DNA of 64,000 bases from a virus, in IMG/VR virus record IMGVR_UViG_3300006793_000023, positions 1 through 64,000 of that record. One strand, written 5' to 3'. The notes under the pieces are model-generated. The model did no database searches, had not been told where the DNA came from, and worked only from the letters and a program-made list of their open reading frames with translations. Shown piece by piece: positions 8,850 to 18,206 of this stretch (position 1 is the first letter of the stretch; every line of letters begins with the position of its first letter). The position numbers were made by a program, and so were the translations under genes.

Positions 8850-10175
8850 GTGTTTTATATAGTAGAAGAAGAATCAAAATTATCTTCGTTAGAAGGGTTA
8901 GTTAAATTAGGTTGTTATGTAGAGGTAATTCCTGCTAATGACCTATACCATCCACGACTTAATGATACAGTTGCTGTTTATATAAGAATGATAAACAGTA
9001 AACATGGGTACATTATTCCTATTAATCATGACGAAGGACTGAACGTAGATAAGAATCGTATCTACAGTATGCTTTCTAAAGCAGGTAAACTATATACATT
9101 AAATAAAAAAAAACTGCTCTACTACTTTAATTTACAGGAAGCCATAGACATATCTCTACTCTATTCTATGGTAGAGTTTAAAAGATTAGAAATACCCGGG
9201 GATACTTCAACTATAAATTACTTCTATAATCGATACAGCGATAAGAGAGATTTAAACAGTATTATACCTATAGCTAAACTATACGAACGAAGTGAGAATA
9301 TCTACGAAAGTATAAAAAAAGTAATAGATTTAGAAATACCATCAGGTTTTAATTTTTATAATAATATTGCTACTAACGTATTCTACCTACTTGAACAATC
9401 AGGAGTAGGGATACTGTATGATAGTTTTAATAGTTTATTTAAACCTAAAAATCCCATTCATAACACAGTAGATAATAAAGTTTACACAGAATATAACCTT
9501 TATAATAATACATCTAGACCAACAAACACATTCAACTCAGTAAATTTTGCAGCAATACCAAAAGCAGAAGAGTATAGAAAATGTTTTAAACCTCAGAATG
9601 ATTTTTTTGTAGAATTTGACTTTGACGGGTACCATTTAAGACTTCTAGCAGAACAATTAGACTACCCTCTTACAGAAGAATCAGCACATAAACAGCTTGC
9701 TAAGTATTATTTTGGTAAGGAAGAGATAACAGAAGAGGAGTATGCTAAAGCAAAACAGATTAATTTTCATGCAATTTACGGAAAAATACCTGAAGAACAT
9801 AAGAATCTAAAAATATTTAAAGAAATACAAGAATATATTGATGCTATGTGGAAAAGCTTTCAAGAAGGGGGTTATGTCTGGAATCCTCAATCAGGTAAAC
9901 ACTTTACTCAAGAATTAAAAGATATGAATCCAGCAAAATTAATGAATTATATGATGCAATCGTTGGAAACTTCAAATAATATCATTATATTAAAAGATAT
10001 ACTAAAGTACTTAAGAAATAAAAAATCTTTTATTACTTTATATACATACGATGCTATCTTATTTGACTTTAGTAAAGACGACGGTAAAGAAACTTTAGCA
10101 GATATACAGAAAATAATGGAGAGACAAGGTAAATACCCTGTTAAATTTAAATACAACACAGATTTAGTGTTATAG
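8850..10175 (+). CDS. Divergent family-A DNA polymerase-like protein
   Basis: 441 residues from a GTG start; no ATG fits better after the promoter. The second half shows degenerate PolA polymerase motifs in the right order. Near residue 255, 'EFDFDGYHLRLLAEQ' corresponds to motif A (D-Y-S-Q-I-E-L-R). Near residue 300, 'AKQINFHAIYG' corresponds to the O-helix K-x-x-N-F-G-x-x-Y-G with Gly replaced by His. Near residue 400, 'YTYDAILFDF' corresponds to motif C with H-D-E changed to Y-D-A. Both metal-binding Asp positions survive, but the partner residues differ. No 3'-5' exonuclease motif was seen. A standard-length PolA lies at 32620. It could be a specialised polymerase, primase-like or inactive factor; it sits just before SSB and the recombinase. 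Confidence 0.6.
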   Translation: MFYIVEEESKLSSLEGLVKLGCYVEVIPANDLYHPRLNDTVAVYIRMINSKHGYIIPINHDEGLNVDKNRIYSMLSKAGKLYTLNKKKLLYYFNLQEAIDISLLYSMVEFKRLEIPGDTSTINYFYNRYSDKRDLNSIIPIAKLYERSENIYESIKKVIDLEIPSGFNFYNNIATNVFYLLEQSGVGILYDSFNSLFKPKNPIHNTVDNKVYTEYNLYNNTSRPTNTFNSVNFAAIPKAEEYRKCFKPQNDFFVEFDFDGYHLRLLAEQLDYPLTEESAHKQLAKYYFGKEEITEEEYAKAKQINFHAIYGKIPEEHKNLKIFKEIQEYIDAMWKSFQEGGYVWNPQSGKHFTQELKDMNPAKLMNYMMQSLETSNNIIILKDILKYLRNKKSFITLYTYDAILFDFSKDDGKETLADIQKIMERQGKYPVKFKYNTDLVL

Positions 10176-10185
10176 AACAGCACAA

Positions 10186-10194
10186 CTATTTATA
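10186..10194 (+). promoter_or_regulatory. CTATTTATA motif before 10196 gene
   Basis: Same nonamer as at 1299 and 22556. Here it ends one base before the ATG of the next gene, so if it is a -10 element it cannot drive that start; it may instead serve genes further downstream or act otherwise. Confidence 0.2.
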
Positions 10195-10195
10195 T

Positions 10196-10648
10196 ATGAT
10201 AACAAACACAACAATACCTAAGTTCGATTACGACATCGAACCTTTTTTTACCAGCGAAGATATGAGTAATAAGCTGTTTTGTACTTTTTCAACAGAAGAA
10301 GACCTAGATAATGTATTAGGTAATATACAGGAAAGATACAAAATTATATATAATAAGATTTTTGTACTATATTCTAAAAGTCAAGACGAATATATGTGTA
10401 CATATAATGTTGATTTTGGAAATGTAGGAGCATTTTTAGAAAATACTATATTAGTACATAGAAAAAAAGAAACCAATACACTGTATACTATTAACGCTCT
10501 TAATACTTTAATAAAAGAATTAAACGGAGGAGTTCTAGACACAAGTTACAGAATAAACTGGCCTGATTATCGCAACTGCGTATTACTTACCAAAGGTCCA
10601 GAATTAAAGAGAGTAAATACAAAGTTATATAAAATTATTGAGCTTTAG
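10196..10648 (+). CDS. Hypothetical protein upstream of SSB
   Basis: 150 residues, soluble, acidic N-terminus, rich in Tyr, Asn and Leu, with no recognisable motif. Its end overlaps the -35 box of the SSB promoter, so it belongs to the preceding transcription unit with the polymerase-like gene. Position suggests a replication-related role; no function can be assigned. Confidence 0.55.
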   Translation: MITNTTIPKFDYDIEPFFTSEDMSNKLFCTFSTEEDLDNVLGNIQERYKIIYNKIFVLYSKSQDEYMCTYNVDFGNVGAFLENTILVHRKKETNTLYTINALNTLIKELNGGVLDTSYRINWPDYRNCVLLTKGPELKRVNTKLYKIIEL

Positions 10649-10678
10649 TTGGCGATTTAATTTTTTATTCCTATATTA
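10648..10678 (+). promoter_or_regulatory. Phage promoter (GTTGG-N19-TATATTA) for the replication operon
   Basis: GTTGG at 10648-10652, then 19 bases, then TATATTA at 10672-10678. A 30-base leader ends in 'AGTTAT' directly before the SSB ATG. It likely drives SSB, recombinase, exonuclease and helicase up to the terminator at 15004. Confidence 0.75.
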
Positions 10679-10708
10679 ATAATAAGTTATAATTTTAAAA
10701 TTAGTTAT

Positions 10709-11515
10709 ATGGACATTAATGCTATTCGCGCTAAATTAGATGCGCTAAACAACAACGGTCAGGATAAAGAGAAAACTGACTATTCCAAGATTTTCTGGAA
10801 ACCACAATTAGGAAAGCAAACAGTACGTATTGTACCTTCAGCTTTCGACCCTACTTTCCCTTTTAAGGAATTAAAATTTCATTACGGTATTGGAAAATAC
10901 CCTATGGTAGCTTTATCAAACTTTGGTAAGCAAGATCCGATTGAAGAGTTTGTAAAAGAGTTAAGAAAAACCAACGATAAAGATAACTGGTCACTTTCTG
11001 GCAAAATTTCACCTAAAACTAGAATCTTTGCTCCTGTTGTAGTAAGAGGAGAAGAAGATAAAGGAGTTAGATTATGGGGTTTTGGAGTAACTATTTATAA
11101 AGCATTACTTGCTTTAGCAGAAGATGAAGATATTGGAGACTTTACCGATGTATTAAACGGATGGGATATGGTAGTAGAACAGCAACAAGGTAATCCGTAC
11201 CCTGAAACAACAGTACGTATTAAACCAAAGCAAACACCTTTATCAGATAATAACGATTTAGTTGATACTTGGTTAAAAACTCAACCTAACCCGGTAGAGG
11301 TACATACTCAATACGATTATGAATTTATTAAAAAGCAGTTACAAAATTACTTAGATCCTTCTGCAGCAGAAGAAAGTAATCAAACACCTGCAACTTCAAA
11401 AGAAGACAAACTGCCAGAAAGCTTAGGTCAACAAAAAGCAGACTTTACTTTGGAAACAGCTACGGCTGGCAACAAAGATACAGTGAGCAAATTTGATGAT
11501 TTATTTAACGAATAG
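10709..11515 (+). CDS. Single-stranded DNA-binding protein, gp32-like
   Basis: 268 residues. The N-terminal region contains 'YSKIFWKPQLGKQTVRIVP', as in phage gp32-type SSBs (F/W-x-P-x-x-G-x-x-x-I-R-x-L/V-P), followed by an OB-type core with basic and aromatic residues. The last ~60 residues are a Gln/Ser/Thr/Glu-rich tail ending in 'FDDLFNE', the acidic tip through which SSBs recruit replication partners. First gene of an operon encoding a UvsX-like recombinase, exonuclease and helicase, the expected partners. Strong call from architecture and context. Confidence 0.85.
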   Translation: MDINAIRAKLDALNNNGQDKEKTDYSKIFWKPQLGKQTVRIVPSAFDPTFPFKELKFHYGIGKYPMVALSNFGKQDPIEEFVKELRKTNDKDNWSLSGKISPKTRIFAPVVVRGEEDKGVRLWGFGVTIYKALLALAEDEDIGDFTDVLNGWDMVVEQQQGNPYPETTVRIKPKQTPLSDNNDLVDTWLKTQPNPVEVHTQYDYEFIKKQLQNYLDPSAAEESNQTPATSKEDKLPESLGQQKADFTLETATAGNKDTVSKFDDLFNE

Positions 11516-11517
11516 AA

Positions 11518-12591
11518 ATGGCAAAACAAAAAAAAGAGGTAAAAGCAGCCGCATCTGCGGCAGTCAAGAAGAGTTTTAATCTTGGAAATTTTAAGAAAAA
11601 GAAAGGATTTTCTAATGCATCTGTAAAGTTCAAAGAACAAGGATGGATTCCTTTATCAAAAGCTTTCCAAGATATTACATCTCTTCCTGGCATTCCAACA
11701 GGGCATATAACCCTACTAAGAGGACATAGTGATACAGGTAAAACAACAGCATTACTAGAAGCTGCTGTAAATGCACAAAAACTAGGAATCTTACCAGTAT
11801 TTATTATATCAGAGATGAAATGGTCGTGGGACCATGCTAAGGAAATGGGCTTAAAATTTGATGAGGTTACTGATGAAAACGGTAACGTAGTAGATTACGA
11901 GGGTCATTTTCTATATGCTGATAGAGGTACATTAAATACTATTGAAGAAGTTGCCGTATATATGGCTGATCTTATGGATGAACAGGCAAAAGGAAATTTA
12001 CCTTTTGATTTATGTTTTTTCTGGGACAGTATAGGTTCTATACCTTGCGATCTTTCAGTACGTTCTAATAAGAATAATAATGAATGGAATGCAGGAGCGA
12101 TGTCTACTCAATTTGGTAATAATTTGAATCAAAAGATTCTATTATCTAGGAAAGAGAACTCTCCTTATACAAATACTCTAGTAGCTATTAATAAGGTATG
12201 GACTATGAAGCCTGAATCACCAATGGGACAACCTAAATTACAGAATAAAGGAGGAATGTCTATGTGGTATGATTCAACTTTAGTAATCACTTTCGGAAAT
12301 ATAACAAACCCTGGAACTTCTAAGATAAAAGCTATTAAAGATGGCCTACAGGTAGAATTCGCTAAACGTACAAACGTTCAAGTAGAGAAAAACCATATCG
12401 GAGGAGTACAATCCAGAGGACGTGTTGTTATGACATCACATGGGTTTATACCTGATGATAAAAGAGCTATAGATAAGTATAAAAATGAGCATAAAGAGCA
12501 TTGGCTAAAATTAGTCGGTAGTATAGATTTTGACTTAATTGAAGAAGGAGACTTAGAAGAAGAATCTATAAAACCTAATATTTTAGATTAA
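11518..12591 (+). CDS. UvsX/RecA-like recombinase
   Basis: 357 residues. Walker A is 'GHSDTGKTT' (about residue 70), preceded by 'ITLLRG'; Walker B is 'DLCFFWDSIGSIP' (about residue 162). These, and 'GGMSMWYDSTLVITFG' near residue 245, match RecA-core recombinases of the T4 UvsX class, which form filaments on SSB-coated DNA and drive strand invasion and recombination-dependent replication. The N-terminus is very Lys-rich. It starts 2 bases after SSB and its stop overlaps the next start. The acidic C-terminal tail fits the family. Confidence 0.85.
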   Translation: MAKQKKEVKAAASAAVKKSFNLGNFKKKKGFSNASVKFKEQGWIPLSKAFQDITSLPGIPTGHITLLRGHSDTGKTTALLEAAVNAQKLGILPVFIISEMKWSWDHAKEMGLKFDEVTDENGNVVDYEGHFLYADRGTLNTIEEVAVYMADLMDEQAKGNLPFDLCFFWDSIGSIPCDLSVRSNKNNNEWNAGAMSTQFGNNLNQKILLSRKENSPYTNTLVAINKVWTMKPESPMGQPKLQNKGGMSMWYDSTLVITFGNITNPGTSKIKAIKDGLQVEFAKRTNVQVEKNHIGGVQSRGRVVMTSHGFIPDDKRAIDKYKNEHKEHWLKLVGSIDFDLIEEGDLEEESIKPNILD

Positions 12592-13625
12592 TGGTCAATT
12601 ATAGTAATATACTTAATAAACTTAAAGAAACCCCGCCCCGAGAGTTGAATGATCACATTCTAGTGATTGACGCTATGAATATGTTAATTCGTAGTTTTTC
12701 ATTACTCAAAGCAATGAACCCATCAGGCCATCATATAGGCGGCCTGGTCGGTTTTATGCGTTCATTAGGGTATGTAACTAGAATATTTGATCCAACGAGA
12801 GTAGTTATAGTATGGGACGGGAAAGGAGGATCTGCAAATCGTAAGAATATAGATCCAAACTATAAAGCTCAAAGAGCAACTGCTCGTATAACACATTGGG
12901 GACTTTATGATTCGAAAGCTGAAGAGCAAGAGGCCCTAATAGGGCAACTTTACAGAACACAAGATTACTTAGAATGCCTGCCAGTCCAACAGATTGGAAT
13001 GGAAAAACTAGAAGCAGATGATATTATAGCGTACATAGCTCAAAAAGCTTCAACATCTAATGTTAAAAAATGTACTATTATATCATCAGATAAGGACTTT
13101 TTGCAGTTAGTCGATAAAACTATCGAAGTATATGCCCCAGTAAAGAAGAAAACATTCAATGAAAGTAATATATTCGAAGAATTAAAAGTTCTTCCTGAGA
13201 ATTACAATGTTGTAAAAGCTCTTCTTGGAGATAACTCTGATAATTTAGCAGGAGTAAAAGGACTTGGAATTAAAACAATAATATCAGAATTTCCTGAACT
13301 AGTTAATACATCGGGAACAGACTTACAGTATGTTTATGATACATGTGCAAGTAAGTTAGAGGAAAAAAAATGCAAGAAAATTTTTCCTAAAATTATCACA
13401 GAGTGGGATCGTGTAGAAACTAATTATAAATTAATGAATTTACATGATTCTGTGTTGGATGATAAAGAAAAAAATCATATATTAGATATAATAAAGAGTG
13501 ACATACCCAACCTACAAACAGGGGCATTTTTACATCTTTTAGATCAAGATAAGATAGAAGGGATTACAAAAAATACTGAAGGTTGGTTAGAGAACTTTAG
13601 AGGTTTAACGGTTTTTAAAAAATAA
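12591..13625 (+). CDS. 5'-3' exonuclease / RNase H (FEN family)
   Basis: 344 residues. The N-terminal 'ILVIDAMNMLIRSF' holds the first metal-binding Asp. Then come 'VVIVWDGKGGSANRK', 'LEADDIIAYIA' and 'IISSDKDFLQLV', the conserved acidic cluster of FEN/PIN nucleases. 'ALLGDNSDNLAGVKGLGIKT' is the helix-hairpin-helix with its preceding Asp pair. T4 Rnh and the PolA N-terminal domain are relatives; these remove RNA primers and flaps. The main polymerase here lacks this domain, so the gene supplies it in trans. Overlaps the UvsX-like gene by one base. Confidence 0.85.
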   Translation: MVNYSNILNKLKETPPRELNDHILVIDAMNMLIRSFSLLKAMNPSGHHIGGLVGFMRSLGYVTRIFDPTRVVIVWDGKGGSANRKNIDPNYKAQRATARITHWGLYDSKAEEQEALIGQLYRTQDYLECLPVQQIGMEKLEADDIIAYIAQKASTSNVKKCTIISSDKDFLQLVDKTIEVYAPVKKKTFNESNIFEELKVLPENYNVVKALLGDNSDNLAGVKGLGIKTIISEFPELVNTSGTDLQYVYDTCASKLEEKKCKKIFPKIITEWDRVETNYKLMNLHDSVLDDKEKNHILDIIKSDIPNLQTGAFLHLLDQDKIEGITKNTEGWLENFRGLTVFKK

Positions 13626-13632
13626 GTTATAG

Positions 13633-14979
13633 ATGACATTAAAAGCATTGAATCAGTATGGAAAAGGATTCCAGCTGAAAGTATTGGGCTCATTGCTAAC
13701 AGATAAGGGTTTTCTTCTAAACGTAAGAGACGTTCTTCAAGAAGATTACTTTGACTCAGACGCACACAAATGGATTATCAATCAGTTAGTTACGTATTTT
13801 GACAAATACCATACTACTGTAACTATGGATGTTCTTAAAGTAGAATTACAGAAAATAGAGAATGATATTCTTAAGGTAGCGTTAAAAGAAGAGTTACGTA
13901 ACTCCTACCAAGCATCACAAGATGATTTAGAATACGTACAAGAAGAATTTACTACTTTTTGTAAAAATCAAGAAATGAAGCAGGCTATATTAAATTCTAC
14001 TGATTTATTAAAAGCAGGGGATTTTGACGGTATTAGAAATACTATTGAAAAAGCAATGCGAGCTGGTATGGATAAAAATATAGGTCATGAATATAATAAA
14101 GATATTGAGACTAGGTATCGATCTGATTACCGTCCTACTATTCCTTCTCCTTGGCCTGTTCTTAATGATGGTATTCAAGGAGGATTTGGGCCTGGGGATT
14201 TGGCTATTGTATTTGGTAATCCTGGTGGCGGTAAGTCATGGACTATGGTGGCTATTGCTGCTCATGCTGTTAAGCTTGGGCATAAAGTCAATTATTACAC
14301 TTTGGAACTCGGGGAAGACTACGTTGGTAAACGATTTGACTGCTATTTTACAGGGTACTCTATTGATGAAGTTAATAACCATCGTAAAGATGTACAAAAA
14401 GTAGTAGATAACTTAAAAGGTAAGTTAATTGTTAAAGAGTATGCACCTAAAAATGTCTCTGTAAATACAATTAAATCTCATATCCAGAAATGTATAGATA
14501 TGGACCACAAGCCTGATTTAGTTATAATTGACTATGTGGATTACTTAAGAGCTCCTTCAAGAGGTAAGTCTTTTGAAAGGAAAGACGAAATTGATGATGT
14601 ATTTATAGCTACTAAAGGTCTTGCAAAAGATATGAAAATACCTATATTAACTCCATCACAAGTAAATCGAATGGGTGCTAAAGATTCTGTTATAGAGGGT
14701 GACAAAGCAGCAGGTTCTTACGATAAGATGATGGTAGCAGATATTTGCTTGTCTCTATCTAGACAGAAAGAAGATAAAGTACTAGGAACTGGACGCGTTC
14801 ATGTTATGAAAAATAGATACGGTCAAGATGGTATGACTTATAATGTAAAAATGGATACCAATAACGGTCATATTGAATTTGAAGGAAAAGCTGACTTAGA
14901 CGAACAATTAAATTCTACACAAGGTCCTATCTTCAGTCTTTCAAGAGAAAAAATGTCAGAGCTATTTGATAAAAAGTAG
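13633..14979 (+). CDS. Replicative DNA helicase, DnaB-like
   Basis: 448 residues. An all-helical N-terminal domain (about 1-150) precedes a RecA-like core with Walker A 'GNPGGGKS' (about residue 197), 'YYTLELGEDYVGKRF' and Walker B 'PDLVIIDYVDYLR'. 'VNRMGAKDS' followed by 'IEGDKAAGSYDKMMVADICLSLSR' matches the DnaB/gp41 helicase signature. It would unwind the fork as a hexamer. Last gene before a strong terminator; preceded by 'AGTTAT' close to the ATG. Confidence 0.88.
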   Translation: MTLKALNQYGKGFQLKVLGSLLTDKGFLLNVRDVLQEDYFDSDAHKWIINQLVTYFDKYHTTVTMDVLKVELQKIENDILKVALKEELRNSYQASQDDLEYVQEEFTTFCKNQEMKQAILNSTDLLKAGDFDGIRNTIEKAMRAGMDKNIGHEYNKDIETRYRSDYRPTIPSPWPVLNDGIQGGFGPGDLAIVFGNPGGGKSWTMVAIAAHAVKLGHKVNYYTLELGEDYVGKRFDCYFTGYSIDEVNNHRKDVQKVVDNLKGKLIVKEYAPKNVSVNTIKSHIQKCIDMDHKPDLVIIDYVDYLRAPSRGKSFERKDEIDDVFIATKGLAKDMKIPILTPSQVNRMGAKDSVIEGDKAAGSYDKMMVADICLSLSRQKEDKVLGTGRVHVMKNRYGQDGMTYNVKMDTNNGHIEFEGKADLDEQLNSTQGPIFSLSREKMSELFDKK

Positions 14980-15003
14980 AATATATATGCTATTTATGGT
15001 AAC

Positions 15004-15044
15004 ATCTCCAATAGCAGATATAGCTTTCTCTGGAGATTTTTTTT
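15004..15044 (+). terminator. Rho-independent terminator after helicase gene
   Basis: ATCTCCA (15004-15010) pairs with TGGAGAT (15031-15037) and is followed by a run of T. The 20-base loop contains a further AGC/GCT pairing. It ends the SSB-to-helicase operon. Confidence 0.8.
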
Positions 15045-15071
15045 GTCTAATCTATTAATTAAAATTAAAAA

Positions 15072-16055
15072 ATGAGTTTACTTAACGAACGTGTGGTTTA
15101 TAAACCCTTTGAATATCCAAAAGCTTTCGATTTTTGGCTTAAACAACAACAAGCACATTGGTTGCATACAGAAGTTCCTATGTCACAAGACGTAACAGAC
15201 TGGGCTAGTAATTTAAAAGACCATGAAAAAAATGTTATTGGAGGAATATTAAAAGGATTTGCGCAGACTGAAACCATAGTTAACGATTACTGGTCTACAT
15301 TAGTCACTAAATGGTTTAGAAAACCTGAAATTATAATGATGGGAACTACATTAGGTTCAAGTGAAACAATACACGCGGAAGCATATTCATTATTAAACGA
15401 ACAATTGGGGTTAGATAATTTTGCAGAGTTTTTAGAAGATGAAGCAACTATGGCAAAAATAGAAAATCTTATGGACGTAAGAGACGGACATGATGGAACT
15501 CCAAACTGGCACGATAGAGCTAAGTCATTAGCAATATTTTCTGCATTTACAGAAGGTGTTAACTTATTTTCTTCATTTGCAGTACTTTTATCATTTAAAA
15601 TGAGAAACTTACTTAAAGGAGTAGGTCAAATAGTAGAATGGTCAGTTAGAGATGAATCTCTACACTCAGATGCAGGATGCTGGTTATTTAGAACCTTAAT
15701 GGAAGAACACCCAGAATTTAAAACTCCTGAATTAGTAGCTGATATTGAAGAAGCAGCAAAAAATGCTTTACAGTTAGAGTTTGATTTTATAGATAAGATA
15801 TTTGAAATGGGAGATTTAGAAAACCTTTCAAAGGAAGAGCTAAAGAATTTTATTCGTAATAGAGTAAATACAAAAATGAGCGATTTAGGATTAAAACCTA
15901 TAGTTCCAGCTGAAGAAATCGATAAAGGAGCATTAAAGACAATGAAGTGGTTTGATGCGGTAATAGCAGGTAAGCAACATACAGACTTTTTTGCAAATCG
16001 AGTAACGAATTATGCAAAAGGGCATATGGAATGGGACGCTGCTACAATATTTTAA
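15072..16055 (+). CDS. nrdB: Ribonucleotide reductase class I, beta subunit
   Basis: 327 residues. Di-iron/tyrosyl radical residues are visible: Glu in 'FAQTETIVNDYW', the E-x-x-H in 'SSETIHAEAYS' with the radical Tyr four residues after the His, Glu in 'FTEGVNLFSSF', and the second E-x-x-H in 'RDESLHSDAG'. It makes the radical used by NrdA to reduce ribonucleotides. Length and motif spacing fit class Ia NrdB. It is followed after 10 bases by nrdA. No GTTGC-type promoter was found directly upstream, so its transcription start is unclear. Confidence 0.92.
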   Translation: MSLLNERVVYKPFEYPKAFDFWLKQQQAHWLHTEVPMSQDVTDWASNLKDHEKNVIGGILKGFAQTETIVNDYWSTLVTKWFRKPEIIMMGTTLGSSETIHAEAYSLLNEQLGLDNFAEFLEDEATMAKIENLMDVRDGHDGTPNWHDRAKSLAIFSAFTEGVNLFSSFAVLLSFKMRNLLKGVGQIVEWSVRDESLHSDAGCWLFRTLMEEHPEFKTPELVADIEEAAKNALQLEFDFIDKIFEMGDLENLSKEELKNFIRNRVNTKMSDLGLKPIVPAEEIDKGALKTMKWFDAVIAGKQHTDFFANRVTNYAKGHMEWDAATIF

Positions 16056-16065
16056 TAAGTAAGTT

Positions 16066-17781
16066 ATGAGTTTAATAGTTGATACTTCCTCTTGGGAAGC
16101 AGGGAAAGATTACCCTGAATGGATGAATGAAATATCATTAGCAACAATATCAAAAGGGTATTTATTAGCTGATGAAACACCAAAAAAGGCATATAGAAGA
16201 GTAGCAGATACGATTGCTAAGAGATTAGATCGTCCTGACCTAGCGAATAAATTTTTTCGCTATATGTGGAAAGGATGGTTGAACTTAGCCTCCCCTGTAT
16301 TATCGAACACCGGAACCGACCGAGGATTACCGATCTCATGTTTTGGAATTGATACGCCCGATTCAATTCGAGGTATTGGATTAACCAATGCTGAACTAAT
16401 GAGACTTACCTCCCTCGGCGGCGGTGTCGGTATAGGGTTGTCCCGTATTAGAGGTAGAGGAGAAAAAATCGGAACAGGAAATATGGGTCAATCAGAAGGG
16501 GTAGTTCCATGGGCTAAGATATACGATTCTACTATTATTGCTACTAATCAAGGTGCAGTTAGAAGAGGAGCAGCCTCGGTAAATTTAGACATTAATCACC
16601 CAGATATTAAAGAGTACCTTCAAATAAGAAGGCCAAAAGGAGACCCAAACAGACAGTGTCTCAACCTACATCAATGCGTTGTAGTGGATGATAGCTTTAT
16701 GCAAAGATTAGAACATAGAGACCCGGAAGCTATGGGATTGTGGGTGGAAATACTAAAATCTAGAGTAGAAACTGGAGAACCTTATATTATGTATAAGGAT
16801 AATGTTAATAATGACAATCCTCCTGCTTATGTAAAGAATAATTTAGATGTTACTATGACTAACATATGTTCGGAAATTACTTTACATACAGATGAAGAAC
16901 ATTCCTTTATTTGCTGCTTATCATCAGTAAATATTACAAAATGGCATGAATGGAAAAACACTGATTTGATAGAGACATCTATATACTTTCTAGATGGAGT
17001 ATTAGAAGAATTTTTAGCTAAAACTTCTGGTAGAGATTCTTTAATAAGAGCACACCGATCGGCAAAAAAAGGAAGAGCTATAGGATTGGGAGTGTTAGGA
17101 TGGCATACTTTCTTACAAAACGAAAGAATTCCTTTTACTTCTATTGCTGCAACTTCTTATACCCATCAGATATTCTCTCAGATAAAGAATCAAGCAGAAG
17201 CAGCTTCTAGAAAACTTGCAGATGAGTACGGAGAGCCAGTATGGTGTAAAGGAACTGGAATGAGAAATACACATTTATTAGCAGTAGCACCAACAGTATC
17301 TAATTCTACAATATCAGGAGGAGTATCAGCCGGTATTGAACCAGTACCTGCTAACGTATATACTTTTAATTCTGCAAAAGGTACTTTTATTCGTAAGAAT
17401 CCTGCGTTAGTAAGTTACTTAGAAGAAAAAGGAAGTAACACAGAAGAAGTATGGGATGATATTATGAAAGCTAGAGGCTCAGTTGCTAATTTACCTGAAG
17501 ACATAATGCCTTTGCAGGATAAACAAGTATTTTTAACTTTTGCAGAAATTAATCAACTTGCATTAGTAGAACAAGCATCAGTACGTCAAAAGTATATAGA
17601 TCAAACTCAATCTTTAAATTTAGCATTTGATCCAACAGATTCACCAAAATTTATAAACTTAGTTCATCAAACAGCATGGAAACTTGGAATTAAGACTCTA
17701 TACTACCTCCGAACAGACTCAGTAATTAACGGAGATATAGGTTCTAGAACTTCTGAGGATTGTTTAAGCTGTGATGGGTAA
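16066..17781 (+). CDS. nrdA: Ribonucleotide reductase class I, alpha subunit
   Basis: 571 residues, shorter than cellular NrdA because the N-terminal ATP-cone activity site is missing. Catalytic residues are present: 'PISCFG' (first redox Cys), 'MTNICSEITL' (N-x-C-x-E with the thiyl Cys), 'FICCLSSVN' (second redox Cys), 'TLYYLRTD' (Tyr pair of radical transfer) and C-terminal 'CLSCDG' (C-x-x-C that accepts electrons from thioredoxin). Loss of the ATP cone, common in phages, would remove dATP feedback inhibition. A thioredoxin lies 600 bases downstream. Confidence 0.92.
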   Translation: MSLIVDTSSWEAGKDYPEWMNEISLATISKGYLLADETPKKAYRRVADTIAKRLDRPDLANKFFRYMWKGWLNLASPVLSNTGTDRGLPISCFGIDTPDSIRGIGLTNAELMRLTSLGGGVGIGLSRIRGRGEKIGTGNMGQSEGVVPWAKIYDSTIIATNQGAVRRGAASVNLDINHPDIKEYLQIRRPKGDPNRQCLNLHQCVVVDDSFMQRLEHRDPEAMGLWVEILKSRVETGEPYIMYKDNVNNDNPPAYVKNNLDVTMTNICSEITLHTDEEHSFICCLSSVNITKWHEWKNTDLIETSIYFLDGVLEEFLAKTSGRDSLIRAHRSAKKGRAIGLGVLGWHTFLQNERIPFTSIAATSYTHQIFSQIKNQAEAASRKLADEYGEPVWCKGTGMRNTHLLAVAPTVSNSTISGGVSAGIEPVPANVYTFNSAKGTFIRKNPALVSYLEEKGSNTEEVWDDIMKARGSVANLPEDIMPLQDKQVFLTFAEINQLALVEQASVRQKYIDQTQSLNLAFDPTDSPKFINLVHQTAWKLGIKTLYYLRTDSVINGDIGSRTSEDCLSCDG

Positions 17782-17792
17782 ATACTAAAAGT

Positions 17793-18206
17793 ATGTTATA
17801 TACATCTACGGTAATACTCCTTTTATTAAGCATAGGAGGAGTGTACTACCATTTCAAAAGAAAAATTAAAATTCTTAAATTAGAATTTGAAAATCAAAAA
17901 GCAATAATTAGAAGAGATGCAAAGAAGAGATCAGGGGCTGTACAGTGGGGTAAAACTATAGAACACTTTGTACCATTTATGTCAGAGTTTCCTGTTCCTC
18001 CAGAAGACTGTACATTTTTAGGTATGCCTATTGATTATGTTGGGTTTACAGACACCGCCAGCAAGACTAAATGTTCTGTACATTTTGTTGAAGTAAAAAG
18101 TGGAAGTTCCTTTTTGATGGGGAAACAAAAAAATATTAAAAAAGCTATAGAAGAAGGTAGAGTACATTGGCATGAAATATCTGTAGATGGAAATAACGTT
18201 AAATAG
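17793..18206 (+). CDS. Membrane-anchored Holliday-junction resolvase-like endonuclease
   Basis: 137 residues. An N-terminal hydrophobic segment (about 3-17) and a short charged helix precede 'RSGAVQWGKTIEHFVPFM', then 'FLGMPIDYVGF' and 'VHFVEVKSGSSF'. The acidic D...E-V-K pattern is the PD-(D/E)XK core seen in proteins annotated as Holliday junction resolvase-related endonucleases (PF10107 type). It may resolve branched replication intermediates near the membrane. It follows nrdA by 11 bases; its stop codon lies in the spacer region of the next promoter's start. Confidence 0.65.
   Translation: MLYTSTVILLLLSIGGVYYHFKRKIKILKLEFENQKAIIRRDAKKRSGAVQWGKTIEHFVPFMSEFPVPPEDCTFLGMPIDYVGFTDTASKTKCSVHFVEVKSGSSFLMGKQKNIKKAIEEGRVHWHEISVDGNNVK

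Noticed and set aside
14087-14404. Overlapping + frame inside the helicase gene
   Set aside because: It lies entirely within conserved helicase coding sequence and its protein is a low-complexity hydrophobic shadow; no independent start signal.
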